From Nocardiopsis sp. CC223A (GTDB lineage Bacteria; Actinomycetota; Actinomycetes; Streptosporangiales; Streptosporangiaceae): a stretch of 50,387 nucleotides of DNA. Where the stretch lies: the NCBI RefSeq assembly GCF_030766825.1, contig NZ_JASFDV010000050.1, positions 1-50,387 of the forward strand, written 5' to 3'. The translations under genes were made by a program, and so were the position numbers. Under the pieces are notes generated by a model. It searched no databases. It worked only from the letters and a program-made list of their open reading frames with translations, and was not told the DNA's origin. Every line of letters begins with the position of its first letter. Position 1 is the first letter of the stretch. Below, piece after piece: positions 1 through 9,053 of the stretch.

Positions 1-1
1 C

Positions 2-739
2 CTGGGGCGGATCCAGGCCTCCTGGCCCCAGATCCTGGACACGGTCAAACGCCTGCGCCGCTTCACCTGGATGGTGTTGACCGGCAGCGACGTGCGCCCG
101 GTCGGGGTGGACGGCAACGCCGTCGTCCTCGGCTTCTCCCGGCCCAACGAGGCCCGCGGCTTCGGCAACAGCGGCAGCGACCAGGTGGTGGCCTCGGCCG
201 TTCACCAGGTGCTGGGCATGGAGGTGCGGGTGACCGCCGTCTCCGGAGGCGGTGCTCCCGCGCCCGCCCCCGCCCGGCCGGCCGAGCCCGCGGGTTGGGA
301 CGCCCCGGCGCCGGCGGCCCCGGAGCGCCCCCGGGAAACCCAGGAGCGGCCGGCGCAGCCGCAGGCCCAGGCGGCGCAGCCGCAGGAGAAGCCGGCACGG
401 CCGCAGGCCCCGGCGGGCCCGCCGCCGGACAAGATCGTCACCGGCCTCCAGGAGCCGCCGCCGGACCCCTACGAGGACGCCGCGGCCGCCCCGCCGCCGG
501 AGGACTTCGGGCCGGAGCCGCCTGCTCCGGCCGCCCGTCCGAACCCCCCGGCACCGGCACCGGACACCGCGAAGCCGGCGGCCCCCGCCACCGAGACGGC
601 GCCCGCCGCCCCGAACCCGGCCTCCGACTCCGCGGACGTCCGGCTCCCCCCGGGAGCCGGCGCCTCCCTCATCGAGACGCGGCTGGGCGGCAAGGTCATC
701 GAGGAGATCGAGCACGAGGCACCGGACGCCTCCCTGTGA
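2..739 (+). CDS. dnaX: DNA polymerase III subunit gamma/tau, C-terminal part
   Basis: The window opens inside this gene, so only about 245 C-terminal codons are present and the AAA+ ATPase domain lies to the left. The visible N-terminal portion (reading through QILDTVKRLRR and the VDGNAVVLGF stretch) matches the globular domain III region of actinobacterial DnaX. It is followed by a long Pro/Ala/Glu-rich low-complexity linker (about residues 75-200 of the fragment) and a short tail ending in EIEHEAPDASL. DnaX assembles the clamp loader and links the polymerase core to the helicase. In many bacteria dnaX, ybaB and recR are adjacent; here ybaB lies about 2.9 kb downstream after four other genes. 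Identification rests on the domain III-like stretch and the ybaB-recR context. Confidence 0.85.
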   Translation: MGRIQASWPQILDTVKRLRRFTWMVLTGSDVRPVGVDGNAVVLGFSRPNEARGFGNSGSDQVVASAVHQVLGMEVRVTAVSGGGAPAPAPARPAEPAGWDAPAPAAPERPRETQERPAQPQAQAAQPQEKPARPQAPAGPPPDKIVTGLQEPPPDPYEDAAAAPPPEDFGPEPPAPAARPNPPAPAPDTAKPAAPATETAPAAPNPASDSADVRLPPGAGASLIETRLGGKVIEEIEHEAPDASL

Positions 740-764
740 ACGGCCGGGCCCGCCCTCCGCGGTT

Positions 765-1397
765 TCAGTCCCGCGGCCGCAGCGCCCGCAGCACGGTGTC
801 GACCAGGGTGTCCACGTACGGGTGCGTCAGCTCCTCGGACCGCATGAGCCAACGCTGCTGCACCGGTGCCAGCAATAGGTCCACCACCAGGGCGGGATCC
901 GCCCCGGCGTCGAGCTGACCGGCCTCGCGCGCCGCCAGCAGCCGGTCCTCGAACGCCTTCAGGTTGGGCCCCAGCAGCCGCTCCGTCACGTTTCGGGCCA
1001 GTTCCGGGTCGGTCTGTATCTCGGCGACGAACGCCCGGTTGATGCGGTCCATGAGCGGGTCGGTGTACTCGTCGACGATCGCGTGGAGTACCGTGCGCAG
1101 ATCGGCGTCGAGATCGCCGGTGTCCGGCAGCGGTTCACCCGCGGTCCCGCCGGTCAGCTCCGTGAACACGTCGAACACCACCGCGGCCTTGGTCGGCCAC
1201 CAGCGGTAGATGGTCTGCTTGCCGACCCGGGCCCGGGCCGCGATCGCCTCCATGGTCAGCCGGGCGTACCCGACCTCGCCCAGCAACTCGCCCGCGGCTG
1301 CGAGGATGGCCCTGCGCGCCCGCTCGCTGCGACGCCGGGGGTCGGGTGCGGGCCGTGCCGGCTCCTCCGGGGTGCTGGTCTGTGCCATACCTCCCAC
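765..1397 (-). CDS. TetR/AcrR family transcriptional regulator
   Basis: A 210-residue one-component repressor. The N-terminal helix-turn-helix (about residues 25-75) carries the family pattern: RRAILAAAGELLGEVGYARLTMEAIAARARVGKQTIYRWWPTK, whose IYRWW recognition-helix end is typical of the TetR subgroup with a TetR_C_16-like ligand domain. The rest is an all-helical ligand-binding and dimerisation domain. ATG codons at 1397 and 1388 are both possible starts. It lies convergent to dnaX and divergent from the small gene at 1500. A near-perfect palindrome sits just upstream of its start, so autoregulation, and perhaps control of the small gene, is likely. The ligand is unknown. Confidence 0.9.
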   Translation of the reverse strand: MGGMAQTSTPEEPARPAPDPRRRSERARRAILAAAGELLGEVGYARLTMEAIAARARVGKQTIYRWWPTKAAVVFDVFTELTGGTAGEPLPDTGDLDADLRTVLHAIVDEYTDPLMDRINRAFVAEIQTDPELARNVTERLLGPNLKAFEDRLLAAREAGQLDAGADPALVVDLLLAPVQQRWLMRSEELTHPYVDTLVDTVLRALRPRD

Positions 1398-1415
1398 GGT
1401 AGCCCCAGAAAATGA

Positions 1416-1432
1416 CGAGACGTATCGTCTTG
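1416..1432. promoter_or_regulatory. Candidate TetR operator
   Basis: The core AGACG-TAT-CGTCT is a perfect inverted repeat, extendable to 17 bp with one mismatched pair. It lies about 19 bp upstream of the TetR start codon in the intergenic region shared with the small gene at 1500. Position and symmetry are those of a TetR autoregulatory operator. Binding is inferred. Confidence 0.5.
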
Positions 1433-1499
1433 CTAGCGGTAACCTGCAAGAGACCGGAACAGTACAGGGCGAGCCCGGACTCGCTCAGGGGGAGGTCCC

Positions 1500-1703
1500 A
1501 TGGCCCGCAACAACGACAATCTCCTCGGCCTGGGCGGTGGCCGGGGCGTCTCCCGCTCCGCCGCGAAGGGCGGCAGGGGCGGCCCCAGCGGCCCCAGCGC
1601 CGACGCCCAGCGCCGCAAGGAGGACCTGCTGCGCAAGATCAAGGAGCGCAACCGGTCCGACGACTCCGACGGGTCCGCGGACTCCGGTGAGAACGCGGAA
1701 TAG
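1500..1703 (+). CDS. Small basic actinobacterial protein (DUF6243-like)
   Basis: A 67-residue protein with a good ribosome binding site (GGGGGAGG about 5 nt before the ATG). The sequence begins MARNNDNLLGLGGGRG, has a Gly/Arg-rich middle, and then a charged predicted helix (AQRRKEDLLRKIKERN). This layout, a NLLG-x-GG-x-RG head followed by a KxELLRKMRE-type helix, resembles small actinobacterial proteins grouped as DUF6243. Function is unknown; there is no catalytic motif or membrane segment. It is divergent from the TetR gene and is followed by a strong hairpin. The family name is from memory; coding status is supported by the RBS and the characteristic sequence. Confidence 0.75.
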   Translation: MARNNDNLLGLGGGRGVSRSAAKGGRGGPSGPSADAQRRKEDLLRKIKERNRSDDSDGSADSGENAE

Positions 1704-1743
1704 CCGCGGTCGCACGGGCGCGCGAGCGCCCCGGACCCCCTGA

Positions 1744-1776
1744 GTGCCCCTGGACCGACCTCCGGTCCGGGGGCAC
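1744..1776. terminator. Bidirectional hairpin terminator
   Basis: GTGCCCC pairs with GGGGCAC and, after one mismatch, GGACCG pairs with CGGTCC around a 5-nt loop. It lies between the convergent ends of the small gene (1703) and the methyltransferase (1812). There is no U-tract, as is common for actinobacterial terminators. Confidence 0.65.
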
Positions 1777-1811
1777 CCGGCGTTCCCCGCACCCCCGCGC
1801 GGGCTTCGGAC

Positions 1812-3011
1812 TCAGACCGACCACCCGGGGTGCTCCGGCGAGTCCAGCCACACCCGGTGCGCCCCGCCCTTGTCCACTGACAGCCCGAACCGGTCGGGGG
1901 CGGGCGCACCCAGCCGCCCCCACTCCTCCAACGCGTCCTCGAACTCGTCCCAGATGCTGCGCGGCCCGCCCTGTTCGATCATCCACGAGGTGCCGTAGGG
2001 GTACACGCGCACCCAGGACTCCCCGCCGTGATCGCACACCCACACCCCGGACCCGGTCCCGATCCAGCGGCGGCGCAGCCGCCAGTCGGGGACCATCACC
2101 GACAGGGCGAACGCCGACGGGAACGCCATCAGCGGCGCCACCGGGTCCGTCTGGGTGAGCCGGTACTCGTCGGGCTGCTGGCCGGCGTCGCGCACCGGCG
2201 GAAGGCGGGGTCCGGGTGTGCGCAACGGCACGAAGCCGACGCCGCCGTGGAAGCTCGCCCGCGCCGTCCCGTCGCCGGGGCACACCAGGCGGACGAGCAC
2301 GCCGGTGCCCTCCAACAGGCCCCAGGGGCAAACGGCCAGCCCGCCGGGGGCGAGCTGGTCGATCCAGGCGGGCGGGATGCGCCGCACCCCGCAGGAGGAG
2401 ACGATCCGGTCGTAGGGGGCCTCCGCGGGCCAGCCCTCGTAGCCGTCGCCGTCGAGCACGGTCGGCGCGTATCCCTCGGCACGCAGGGTCTCCCGCGCGG
2501 TCCGGGCCAGCCGTTCGTCGATCTCCACGGACACCACCGAGGCGTCGCCCAGCCGGTGCGCCAGCAGCGCGGTGTTCCAACCGGTGCCGGTGCCGACCTC
2601 CAGCACCTTCTGCCCGCGGGCCAGTTCGGCCAGCTCCAGCATTCGGGCCAGGACGGTGGGCGCCGCGCTGGAGGAGGTGGCCCGGGCGGGCGACGACCGC
2701 CGCTGCTCGGGCACCCCGGTCTCCCGGTCGCGTCGCTCCTCGCGGTCCTGCCGTTCGTCGCGGGGGGCGAGGACCCCGGGTTCGTCGACCCGGGTGACGA
2801 TCGCGTTGTCGGCGTAGACGGCGGACAGCCACAGGTCCGGGTCGCTGGCCGCGTTGAGTGCGGTGCCGTGCGCGGTCACGGCCCCGGTCTCTGGGATGAA
2901 CCGGTGCCGGGGCACCGATCGGAACGTCTCGATGAGCGAGGCGTCGACCAGGGTGCCGTCCGCGATCATCGCCTCGATCAGCGCCGAATGGCGCTCTCGT
3001 GCGGTCAACAC
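1812..3011 (-). CDS. Protein-L-isoaspartate O-methyltransferase family protein
   Basis: A 399-residue SAM-dependent methyltransferase of the PCMT family, in the extended actinobacterial form. The start of the domain (ALIEAMIADGTLVDASLIETFRSVPRHRFIP) is characteristic, and motif I (VLEVGTGTGWNTALLAH) binds SAM. The C-terminal half after about residue 230 is the extra domain seen in actinobacterial homologues. Between the first helices and motif I there is an unusual, highly charged insert (about residues 85-110, rich in Arg/Glu/Asp) not expected in the core fold. I chose GTG at 3011 because the conserved domain starts immediately after it and the upstream extension is not protein-like. Classical PCMT repairs isoaspartyl residues; many actinobacterial paralogues have other or unknown targets. 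Confidence 0.8.
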   Translation of the reverse strand: MLTARERHSALIEAMIADGTLVDASLIETFRSVPRHRFIPETGAVTAHGTALNAASDPDLWLSAVYADNAIVTRVDEPGVLAPRDERQDREERRDRETGVPEQRRSSPARATSSSAAPTVLARMLELAELARGQKVLEVGTGTGWNTALLAHRLGDASVVSVEIDERLARTARETLRAEGYAPTVLDGDGYEGWPAEAPYDRIVSSCGVRRIPPAWIDQLAPGGLAVCPWGLLEGTGVLVRLVCPGDGTARASFHGGVGFVPLRTPGPRLPPVRDAGQQPDEYRLTQTDPVAPLMAFPSAFALSVMVPDWRLRRRWIGTGSGVWVCDHGGESWVRVYPYGTSWMIEQGGPRSIWDEFEDALEEWGRLGAPAPDRFGLSVDKGGAHRVWLDSPEHPGWSV

Positions 3012-3093
3012 GTCCTCGACCCCCGTGCCTATCGCTGTGATCGGCGGTGTTCGCGCACACCGCCGGGACGGTTGTGCCCCGTGAGGCACGATT

Positions 3094-3636
3094 TCAACCG
3101 GCAGTGATGTTATCGCTACTCTTCGATATTTTCGCTGGTGGAAGCGGATGGTCGGAGAGTCGCAACCGCATCGCGCCGGGGAAGGTCCACGTATCCGTGC
3201 GGACCACTGCCGTAGTGGTAGTCCTTTCCCCGAATCGGCTCCATGCCACCCCGGCGGCGATGCGTTCCACCACGTCGGGGTCGAAGATGCGGGGCCGTCC
3301 CGCCGGCACCGGGTACGGCCGGCCCGGGGCGGCGGGCGCGGTGGCGCCCGCCGGGGTCCCCTCCCGCCGGGGCCGCAGGTCGTCCGGTCCCGGGTGGCGC
3401 GGGCCGTCGGCGATGTGCGGGCGGTCCGGGCCCGGCGGGGACAGGGCCGCAGGCGGTACGCGGTCCACCGGTGCGGTGCCCTGCTCCACCCTCCCACCTT
3501 CCGCGCTGCCGGGGATGTGCGCAACCCCGAAAAGGCGGGCTCCGATCGCCGCGGCGGTCGCCGCGACCCGGTCGGCCGTGCGCCCGCCCGCAGCCCCGGA
3601 ACCGGTTACCCTCACAGGCAACGGACATACGGACAT
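3094..3636 (-). CDS. Hypothetical protein upstream of the methyltransferase
   Basis: I do not recognise this protein. Of the frames covering this stretch, only this one keeps G/C at third positions and gives an ordinary amino-acid mixture: IFDPDVVERIAAGVAWSRFG followed by a TTTTAVVRTDTWTFPGA segment. The N-terminal half is Pro/Arg/Ala-rich and probably disordered. It ends 82 bp before the methyltransferase start on the same strand, so the two may be cotranscribed. The start is uncertain: ATG at 3636, GTG at 3615 and later GTGs are possible and none has a clear ribosome binding site. The promoter would be shared with the divergent ybaB. Confidence 0.5.
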   Translation of the reverse strand: MSVCPLPVRVTGSGAAGGRTADRVAATAAAIGARLFGVAHIPGSAEGGRVEQGTAPVDRVPPAALSPPGPDRPHIADGPRHPGPDDLRPRREGTPAGATAPAAPGRPYPVPAGRPRIFDPDVVERIAAGVAWSRFGERTTTTAVVRTDTWTFPGAMRLRLSDHPLPPAKISKSSDNITAG

Positions 3637-3678
3637 GACATCGAGACCCGGTACCGCGGGTGCGACGAGGAGACGGCC

Positions 3679-4029
3679 GTGAACCCTGGCGGAATGGACA
3701 TGCAGGCCCTGCTCCAGCAGGCCCAGCAGATGCAGCAGCAGCTCGTGGAGGCCCAGCAGGCCCTGGAGGACGCCGAGGTGGAGGGCACCTCCGGCGGCGG
3801 ACTGGTCAAGGTCAAGCTGAGCGGGCGCGGACAGGTCGAGGACATCACCATCGCCCCCGAGGCCGTGGACCCCGACGACGCGTCGGACACCGCCGAGACC
3901 ATCGCGGACCTGGTCCTGGCGGCCATCCGTGACGCGGAGGCGCAGGTGGAGCGGCTCCAGCAGGAGAAGATGGGCCCGCTCACCCAGGGCCTGGGCGGCG
4001 GCGGCATCCCCGGTCTGCCCGGCTTCTGA
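3679..4029 (+). CDS. ybaB: YbaB/EbfC nucleoid-associated protein
   Basis: A 116-residue YbaB/EbfC protein. It opens with a glutamine-rich helix (MDMQALLQQAQQMQQQLVEAQQAL), continues with the family strand motif EGTSGGGLVKVKLSGRGQV, and has a long C-terminal helix (AIRDAEAQVERLQQEKM). These form a tweezer-like homodimer that binds DNA with little sequence specificity. I chose the GTG at 3679 because GAGGAGA lies 5-6 nt upstream. It is followed 172 nt later by recR, the usual partner, and the pair is thought to act in recombination repair and nucleoid organisation. Confidence 0.93.
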   Translation: MNPGGMDMQALLQQAQQMQQQLVEAQQALEDAEVEGTSGGGLVKVKLSGRGQVEDITIAPEAVDPDDASDTAETIADLVLAAIRDAEAQVERLQQEKMGPLTQGLGGGGIPGLPGF

Positions 4030-4201
4030 CCCACCCGCCCCCGGAGGGCAGGGGGTTCGGCACCCCCGGACACGTTCCGCTCCCGGAGCGGACGACAACG
4101 GCGACCCGACGCGTACGCGGAAGGTCGTCGTTCCCTATACGGTGGTGGTACAGGGGTGACGGACCGCCCCAGACGCACGGTCCGACCGAAGTGGACGGGC
4201 G

Positions 4202-4801
4202 ATGTACGAAGGCGCGGTGCAGAATCTGATCGACGAGCTCGGGCGGCTGCCCGGCGTCGGTCCGAAAAGCGCGCAGCGCATCGCCTTCCACCTGCTGTCC
4301 GCCGAGCAGGCGGACGTCAAGCGCCTGGTCGGAGCACTGGTCGAGGTCAAGGAGAAGGTGCGCTTCTGCTCCGTCTGCGGCAACGTCGCCGAAGAGGAGC
4401 AGTGCCGGATCTGCCGTGACCCCCGCCGCGACCCCGCCGTCATCTGCGTGGTCGAGGAGTCCAAGGACGTCGTCGCCGTCGAGCGCACCCGCGAGTTCCG
4501 CGGCCGCTACCACGTCCTGGGCGGGGCCATCAGCCCGATCGAGGGTGTGGGCCCGGACGACCTGCGCGTCAAGGAGCTCATGAAACGCCTCGCCGACGGC
4601 GAGGTCACCGAGCTGATCCTGGCGACCGACCCCAACCTTGAGGGGGAGGCGACCGCCACCTACCTCGCCCGCCTGGTCAAACCCATGGGTCTCAAAGTGA
4701 CCCGGCTGGCCAGCGGCCTTCCCGTCGGCGGCGATCTCGAATACGCCGACGAGGTCACTCTGGGACGCGCCTTCGAGGGGCGCCGCAGCCTGGAGTTCTA
4801 G
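4202..4801 (+). CDS. recR: Recombination mediator protein RecR
   Basis: A 199-residue RecR of normal length. Visible parts: helix-hairpin-helix ([20 protein letters not shown], residues 13-32), the four-cysteine zinc motif (C56, C59, C68, C71), the Toprim domain starting [13 protein letters not shown], and a conserved C-terminal [21 protein letters not shown] segment with Walker B-like character. RecR works with RecF/RecO to load RecA on SSB-coated single-stranded DNA at gaps. The gene stops 180 nt before lysC, the usual actinobacterial neighbour. Confidence 0.97.
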   Translation: MYEGAVQNLIDELGRLPGVGPKSAQRIAFHLLSAEQADVKRLVGALVEVKEKVRFCSVCGNVAEEEQCRICRDPRRDPAVICVVEESKDVVAVERTREFRGRYHVLGGAISPIEGVGPDDLRVKELMKRLADGEVTELILATDPNLEGEATATYLARLVKPMGLKVTRLASGLPVGGDLEYADEVTLGRAFEGRRSLEF

Positions 4802-4981
4802 CTCACATTTCGCCGTAACCGAGCTGAAATATGAGTAACCTCCGGATCATCGGGTAACCCGTGCCCGGTGCGCCGGTACGCCCCGGGCCGTTCCGTCCCA
4901 GGTGGGGCGGGGTGACGAGGGCGTCGCCGGTTACACTCCATTGCAATCCTCTGTGAACCCAACTCCTCAGGAGCATCGACC

Positions 4982-6253
4982 GTGGCCTTGATCGTGCAGA
5001 AGTACGGTGGGTCTTCCGTGGCCGACGCGGAAGCCATCAAGCGAGTAGCCCAGCGGATCGTCGCTCAGAAAAAAGCGGGATATGACGTCGTCGTCGTGGT
5101 CTCGGCGATGGGCGACACCACTGACGAGTTGATCGACCTCGCCGAGCAGGTGTCCCCGATGCCGCCGGCCCGCGAACTCGACATGCTCCTCACCGCCGGT
5201 GAGCGCATGTCCATGTCCCTGGTCGCCATGGCCATCGCGAATCTGGGCTTCGAGGCGCGGTCGTTCACGGGCTCGCAGGCGGGCGTGATCACCACGTCCC
5301 TGCACGGCAACGCCAAGATCATCGACGTCACGCCCGGTCGCATCAAGGAGGCCGTGGACGAGGGTGCGATCTGCATCGTCGCCGGCTTCCAGGGCGTCTC
5401 CCAGGACAGCAAGGACATCACCACCCTGGGGCGCGGCGGATCGGACACCACCGCCGTCGCCCTGGCCGCCGCACTGGAGGCGGACGCCTGCGAGATCTAC
5501 TCGGACGTGGACGGCGTGTTCACCGCCGACCCGCGCATCGTCCCCACGGCCCGGCGCATCCCCCAGGTCTCCTACGAGGAGATGCTGGAGATGGCCGCCA
5601 GCGGGACCAAGATCCTGCACCTGCGCTGCGTGGAGTACGCGCGACGGTACAACATCCCCCTGCACGTCCGCTCGTCGTTCAGTCAGAAGCCCGGGACCTG
5701 GATCGTTTCGGAAGTCGAGGAAAGCGAAGGCATGGAACAGCCGATCATCTCCGGGGTCTCCCACGACCGGAGCGAAGCCAAGGTCACCGTCGTCGGGGTC
5801 CCGGACAAGGTCGGTGAGGCCGCGACGATCTTCAAGGCCCTCGCCGACGCCGAGATCAACATCGACATGATCGTGCAGAACGTGTCGGCGGTCTCGACCT
5901 CCCGCACCGACATCTCCTTCACGGTGCCCAAGGACTTCGGCAAGCAGGCCCTGGCCGCCCTGAAGAAGGTCCAGGACAAGGTCGGCTTCGAGTCGCTGCG
6001 CTACGACGACAAGATCGGCAAGGTCTCCCTGGTCGGTGCCGGCATGCGCTCCTACCCCGGGGTCACCGCCCGCTTCTTCGACGCCATCGCGGGGTCGGGC
6101 ACCAACATCGAGATGATCTCCACCTCGGAGATCCGCATCTCCGTCATCGTCACGGAGGACCAGATCGACTCGGCCGTCCAGGCCGCCCACACCGAGTTCC
6201 AGCTCGACGCCGACCAGGTCGAGGCCGTCGTCTACGGAGGTACCGGCCGATGA
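4982..6253 (+). CDS. lysC: Aspartate kinase
   Basis: A 423-residue aspartokinase that phosphorylates L-aspartate, the first step toward lysine/diaminopimelate, threonine and methionine. The N-terminal kinase domain has KYGGSSV (residues 6-12), the [10 protein letters not shown] stretch and [16 protein letters not shown]. Two C-terminal ACT domains (about 265-420) bind feedback inhibitors. The start is GTG at 4982 after CAGGAGC. Length and layout match the Corynebacterium/Streptomyces type, in which an in-frame internal start gives a separate regulatory beta subunit; the corresponding ATG is present at 5732. It overlaps asd by 4 nt (ATGA), so the two are translationally coupled. Confidence 0.97.
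   Translation: MALIVQKYGGSSVADAEAIKRVAQRIVAQKKAGYDVVVVVSAMGDTTDELIDLAEQVSPMPPARELDMLLTAGERMSMSLVAMAIANLGFEARSFTGSQAGVITTSLHGNAKIIDVTPGRIKEAVDEGAICIVAGFQGVSQDSKDITTLGRGGSDTTAVALAAALEADACEIYSDVDGVFTADPRIVPTARRIPQVSYEEMLEMAASGTKILHLRCVEYARRYNIPLHVRSSFSQKPGTWIVSEVEESEGMEQPIISGVSHDRSEAKVTVVGVPDKVGEAATIFKALADAEINIDMIVQNVSAVSTSRTDISFTVPKDFGKQALAALKKVQDKVGFESLRYDDKIGKVSLVGAGMRSYPGVTARFFDAIAGSGTNIEMISTSEIRISVIVTEDQIDSAVQAAHTEFQLDADQVEAVVYGGTGR
5732..6253 (+). other. lysC: Nested in-frame start: aspartokinase beta subunit
   Basis: Codon 251 of lysC is an ATG preceded by GAGGAAAG and GAAGG, a purine-rich ribosome binding site inside a coding region. Translation from here would give a 173-residue protein starting [17 protein letters not shown] and containing only the ACT domains. 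In Corynebacterium glutamicum and Bacillus the beta subunit starts at the equivalent position. That both products are made here is inferred. Confidence 0.6.
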
Positions 6254-7308
6254 GCAACCGTCTTCCCACCCTGGCCGTCGTCGGCGCGACCGGCGCCGTC
6301 GGCACCGTCATGCTCGACATCCTCACCCGGCGCGAGAACGTGTGGGGCGAGATCCGCCTCGTCGCCTCCGCGCGCAGCGCCGGCAAGGTGCTGCGGGTAC
6401 GCGGCGAGGACGTCGTGGTCCAGGCCCTGGCCCCGGAGGTCTTCGACGGCGTCGACGTCGCCATGTTCGACGTGCCCGACGAGGTCTCCAAGGAATGGGC
6501 GCCGATCGCCGCCGCCCGCGGTGCGGTCGCCGTGGACAACTCCGGTGCCTTCCGCATGGACCCGGACGTCCCGCTCGTGGTGCCCGAGGTCAACGCCGAG
6601 CAGGTCCGCAACCGGCCGCGCGGCATCATCAGCAACCCCAACTGCACCACCCTGTCGATGATCGTCGCCATCGGCGCGCTGCACCGCACCTACGGGGTCA
6701 CCGACCTGGTGGTCTCCTCCTACCAGGCCGCCTCCGGCGCCGGGCAGGAGGGCATCGACGTCCTGCGCGACCAGATGGCCGCGGCCGCCGCGGACCGCAC
6801 CCTGGGCGAGAAGGCCGGCGACGTCCGCGCCGCCGTGGCGGAGCTGGGCCCGTTCCCGGCGCCGCTGGCCTACAACGTCGTGCCGTGGGCGGGTTCGCTC
6901 AAGGACGACGGCTGGTCCTCCGAGGAGCTGAAGGTCCGCAACGAGTCCCGCAAGATCCTGGGCCTGCCCGACCTGCGGGTGACCGCCACCTGTGTGCGCG
7001 TCCCGGTCATCACCACCCACTCGCTGACCGTGCACGCCACCTTCTCCCAGGAGGTGACCGCCGACGCCGCCCGCGAGCTGCTGGGCAAGGCCGAGGGCGT
7101 GGCAGTCCTGGACGACCCGGCCAAGGGCGAGTTCCCGACCCCGGCCGACGTGGTGGGCACCGACCCGACCTGGGTGGGCCGCATCCGGCGGTCGCTGGAC
7201 GACCCGAAGTCGCTGGACCTGTTCCTGTGCGGGGACAACCTGCGCAAGGGCGCCGCGCTCAACACCGCGCAGATCGCGGAGGTCGTGGCGCAGGAGTTCA
7301 CCTCCTGA
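6250..7308 (+). CDS. asd: Aspartate-semialdehyde dehydrogenase
   Basis: A 352-residue NADPH-dependent dehydrogenase that reduces aspartyl phosphate to aspartate semialdehyde, the step after LysC. The N-terminal nucleotide motif is [13 protein letters not shown] (residues 9-21); the catalytic cysteine lies in [10 protein letters not shown] at about residue 131, and the acid/base histidine in the ITTHSLTVH stretch. Its ATG overlaps the lysC stop, giving coupled expression. A strong hairpin follows 17 nt after the stop. Confidence 0.97.
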   Translation: MSNRLPTLAVVGATGAVGTVMLDILTRRENVWGEIRLVASARSAGKVLRVRGEDVVVQALAPEVFDGVDVAMFDVPDEVSKEWAPIAAARGAVAVDNSGAFRMDPDVPLVVPEVNAEQVRNRPRGIISNPNCTTLSMIVAIGALHRTYGVTDLVVSSYQAASGAGQEGIDVLRDQMAAAAADRTLGEKAGDVRAAVAELGPFPAPLAYNVVPWAGSLKDDGWSSEELKVRNESRKILGLPDLRVTATCVRVPVITTHSLTVHATFSQEVTADAARELLGKAEGVAVLDDPAKGEFPTPADVVGTDPTWVGRIRRSLDDPKSLDLFLCGDNLRKGAALNTAQIAEVVAQEFTS

Positions 7309-7325
7309 GCCGGTAGGGGTTCTTC

Positions 7326-7353
7326 GGGGGCGGTCGCCGCGGCGACCGCCCCC
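7326..7353. terminator. Hairpin terminator after asd
   Basis: A perfect 12-bp stem (GGGGGCGGTCGC with GCGACCGCCCCC) around a CGCG loop lies between the convergent asd and GntR genes and can serve both directions. Confidence 0.75.
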
Positions 7354-7381
7354 GTCGCGTGTCCGGGGCCGGGTGCCGGGG

Positions 7382-8119
7382 TCAGGTGCGCCCGCGCGGC
7401 GGGCGCGGTCGGCCCAGTGTCAGTTTGTAGAGGAGTCGACACTGGTCGGCGGTGCCGATGAGGTCGGAGGTCTCCACCGGGCGGTTACCGCTGTAGTGGG
7501 TGCGTTCCACGACCAGGACGGGGATGCCCGGGGCGGAGCCGAGCAGGGTGGCCTCGGAATCGCGCAGCACCCGCACCCCGACCTCCTCCACGACCCGGTC
7601 GACGGGGTGTCCGGCCGAGCCCAGGCGTTCGAGCAGGCCCGCGTCGGGTGCGGCGTCGTAGGGGGTGCGCAGCGTTCCGACGGTGAGGGCGGCGGGCTCC
7701 CAGGAACGGTGCAGGGTGATGGGCCGCTCCGCGGACAGCCCGCGCGACGTGGTGAGGTACACCGGTTCGCCCTCGCGCAGGCCGAGCCGTTCGACGATCG
7801 GGGTCTCCCCGGGCTCCTGCTCGGTGCCCAGCGGCTCCCGGGCCAGACGGCCCAGGCCGGAGCCGGAGGTGGAGTCGGTGCGGCAGATCCGGAAGATGTC
7901 GGGGACGTTGCGCACGTAGTAGCCGGAACCGGGACGGGCCTCCACCAGGCCCTCGGTGACCAGCAGCCGCAGCGCGGTGCGGGAGATCTGCTCGCTGACC
8001 CGGTAGTTCCGGGCCAGGCGGGTGCGCGAGGGCAGCTTGGTCCCGGGGGGCAGGTCGCCGCGCAGGATGGGGGCGCGAAGTTGGTCGGCCAGCCAGACGT
8101 AGCGGGGTTTCCTGGTCAC
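7382..8119 (-). CDS. GntR family regulator, HutC/UTRA type
   Basis: A 245-residue regulator. The N-terminal winged helix (about residues 5-70) reads KPRYVWLADQLRAPILRGDLPPGTKLPSRTRLARNYRVSEQISRTALRLLVTEGLVEARPGSGYYV, the GntR pattern. The remaining 160 residues form a UTRA ligand domain (RLGLREGEPVYLTTS, VERTHYSGNRPVETSD). Similar actinobacterial regulators sense sugars or small metabolites, but the ligand cannot be read here. GTG at 8119 fits the domain start; the in-frame upstream extension is not protein-like. It is divergent from the PLDc_N protein at 8373. Confidence 0.88.
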   Translation of the reverse strand: MTRKPRYVWLADQLRAPILRGDLPPGTKLPSRTRLARNYRVSEQISRTALRLLVTEGLVEARPGSGYYVRNVPDIFRICRTDSTSGSGLGRLAREPLGTEQEPGETPIVERLGLREGEPVYLTTSRGLSAERPITLHRSWEPAALTVGTLRTPYDAAPDAGLLERLGSAGHPVDRVVEEVGVRVLRDSEATLLGSAPGIPVLVVERTHYSGNRPVETSDLIGTADQCRLLYKLTLGRPRPPRGRT

Positions 8120-8372
8120 GACCGCGCGATCCCGGAGCCCCGCGGACCTTGTGCGACCGCCGGGAGAGGGTGAGGGAGCGGGAGCGCTGCGAGGGGAGGA
8201 GAGCCCATACCTCTCAGTAAAGCAGCGGAAAGCCCTGGTGGGGGGTGGTACCGATGAGTAGCCCACCGATCCGGTCCCAAGGAAACGCCCGAAAACCGTG
8301 AAATGAGGGTGAGTATGCACCCATGATGATTACTCTACGTGTTGATACGCTCACGACATGCTTGGGGGAGAC

Positions 8373-8813
8373 ATGATCGAGCACCTCACGGAACGCATCG
8401 CCCTCGCGGACATGACGACGGACCCGGTCGGAACGGCCTTCGGCTGGATGGCCGGCATCACGGGCATCGTGATCGCCGCCGTCGCTCTGGCGCTCCTCGT
8501 GCTGCTGATCGCCGCCGTCATCTCGGCGGTCATCGACGACAACACCACCGCGGGAGGCAAGCTCCTGTGGGTGATCTTCATCCTCTGGTTCCCGTTCTTC
8601 GGGGCGATCGCCTGGTTCGTGGTCGGCAAGAAGGGCTACCTGAACCGGATCCTGGGCATCGACAAGGGCAAGGTCCGGCACACCAGCCCGCCCAGCGTCG
8701 GCCACCACAGCGACGTGCGCGACAGCGGGCCGATCCCGCGCCCGGGCGGGGAGCGCGACCCCAACGAGGGGCAGTACCCGACCGGGCCGCAGCAGCCGTC
8801 CGGGCGCTTCTGA
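8373..8813 (+). CDS. PLDc_N (cardiolipin synthase N-terminal-like) membrane protein
   Basis: A 146-residue membrane protein with two transmembrane helices (about residues 23-50 and 58-80). The second carries the PLDc_N motif: KLLWVIFILWFPFFGAIAWFVVGKKG. PLDc_N is the helical hairpin at the front of cardiolipin synthases; alone, as here, its role is unknown. The C-terminal 60 residues are Pro/Gly/Arg-rich, cytoplasmic and probably disordered. I chose ATG 8373 over 8358 because GGGGGAG lies 5 nt upstream of it. Confidence 0.82.
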   Translation: MIEHLTERIALADMTTDPVGTAFGWMAGITGIVIAAVALALLVLLIAAVISAVIDDNTTAGGKLLWVIFILWFPFFGAIAWFVVGKKGYLNRILGIDKGKVRHTSPPSVGHHSDVRDSGPIPRPGGERDPNEGQYPTGPQQPSGRF

Positions 8814-9053
8814 CCGGACGGCGCCGCACCCCCTGCCCTCGCTTCTTCTTCCGGCGGCCGCGCGTGCGCAGCGCGGCCGGCCCGTGCACCGCGCCCGGGG
8901 CCACCGGGAACGCGGCGACCACGGCGGCCCCGCCGCCGGGGCGGCGGGCGCCCCGACCGCGCGCAGCCGCGACCACGCCCGCAGTGGGAAGGGCGCGACC
9001 ACCGGCGGTGCCGTCACCGCGCCGGGCGTCTCCGTGATCTCCGCGCCGCCCGT

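Noticed and set aside
4967..6190. Long minus-strand open frame opposite lysC
   Set aside because: It mirrors the codon structure of lysC; high G+C leaves antisense frames open. The lysC motifs are clear.
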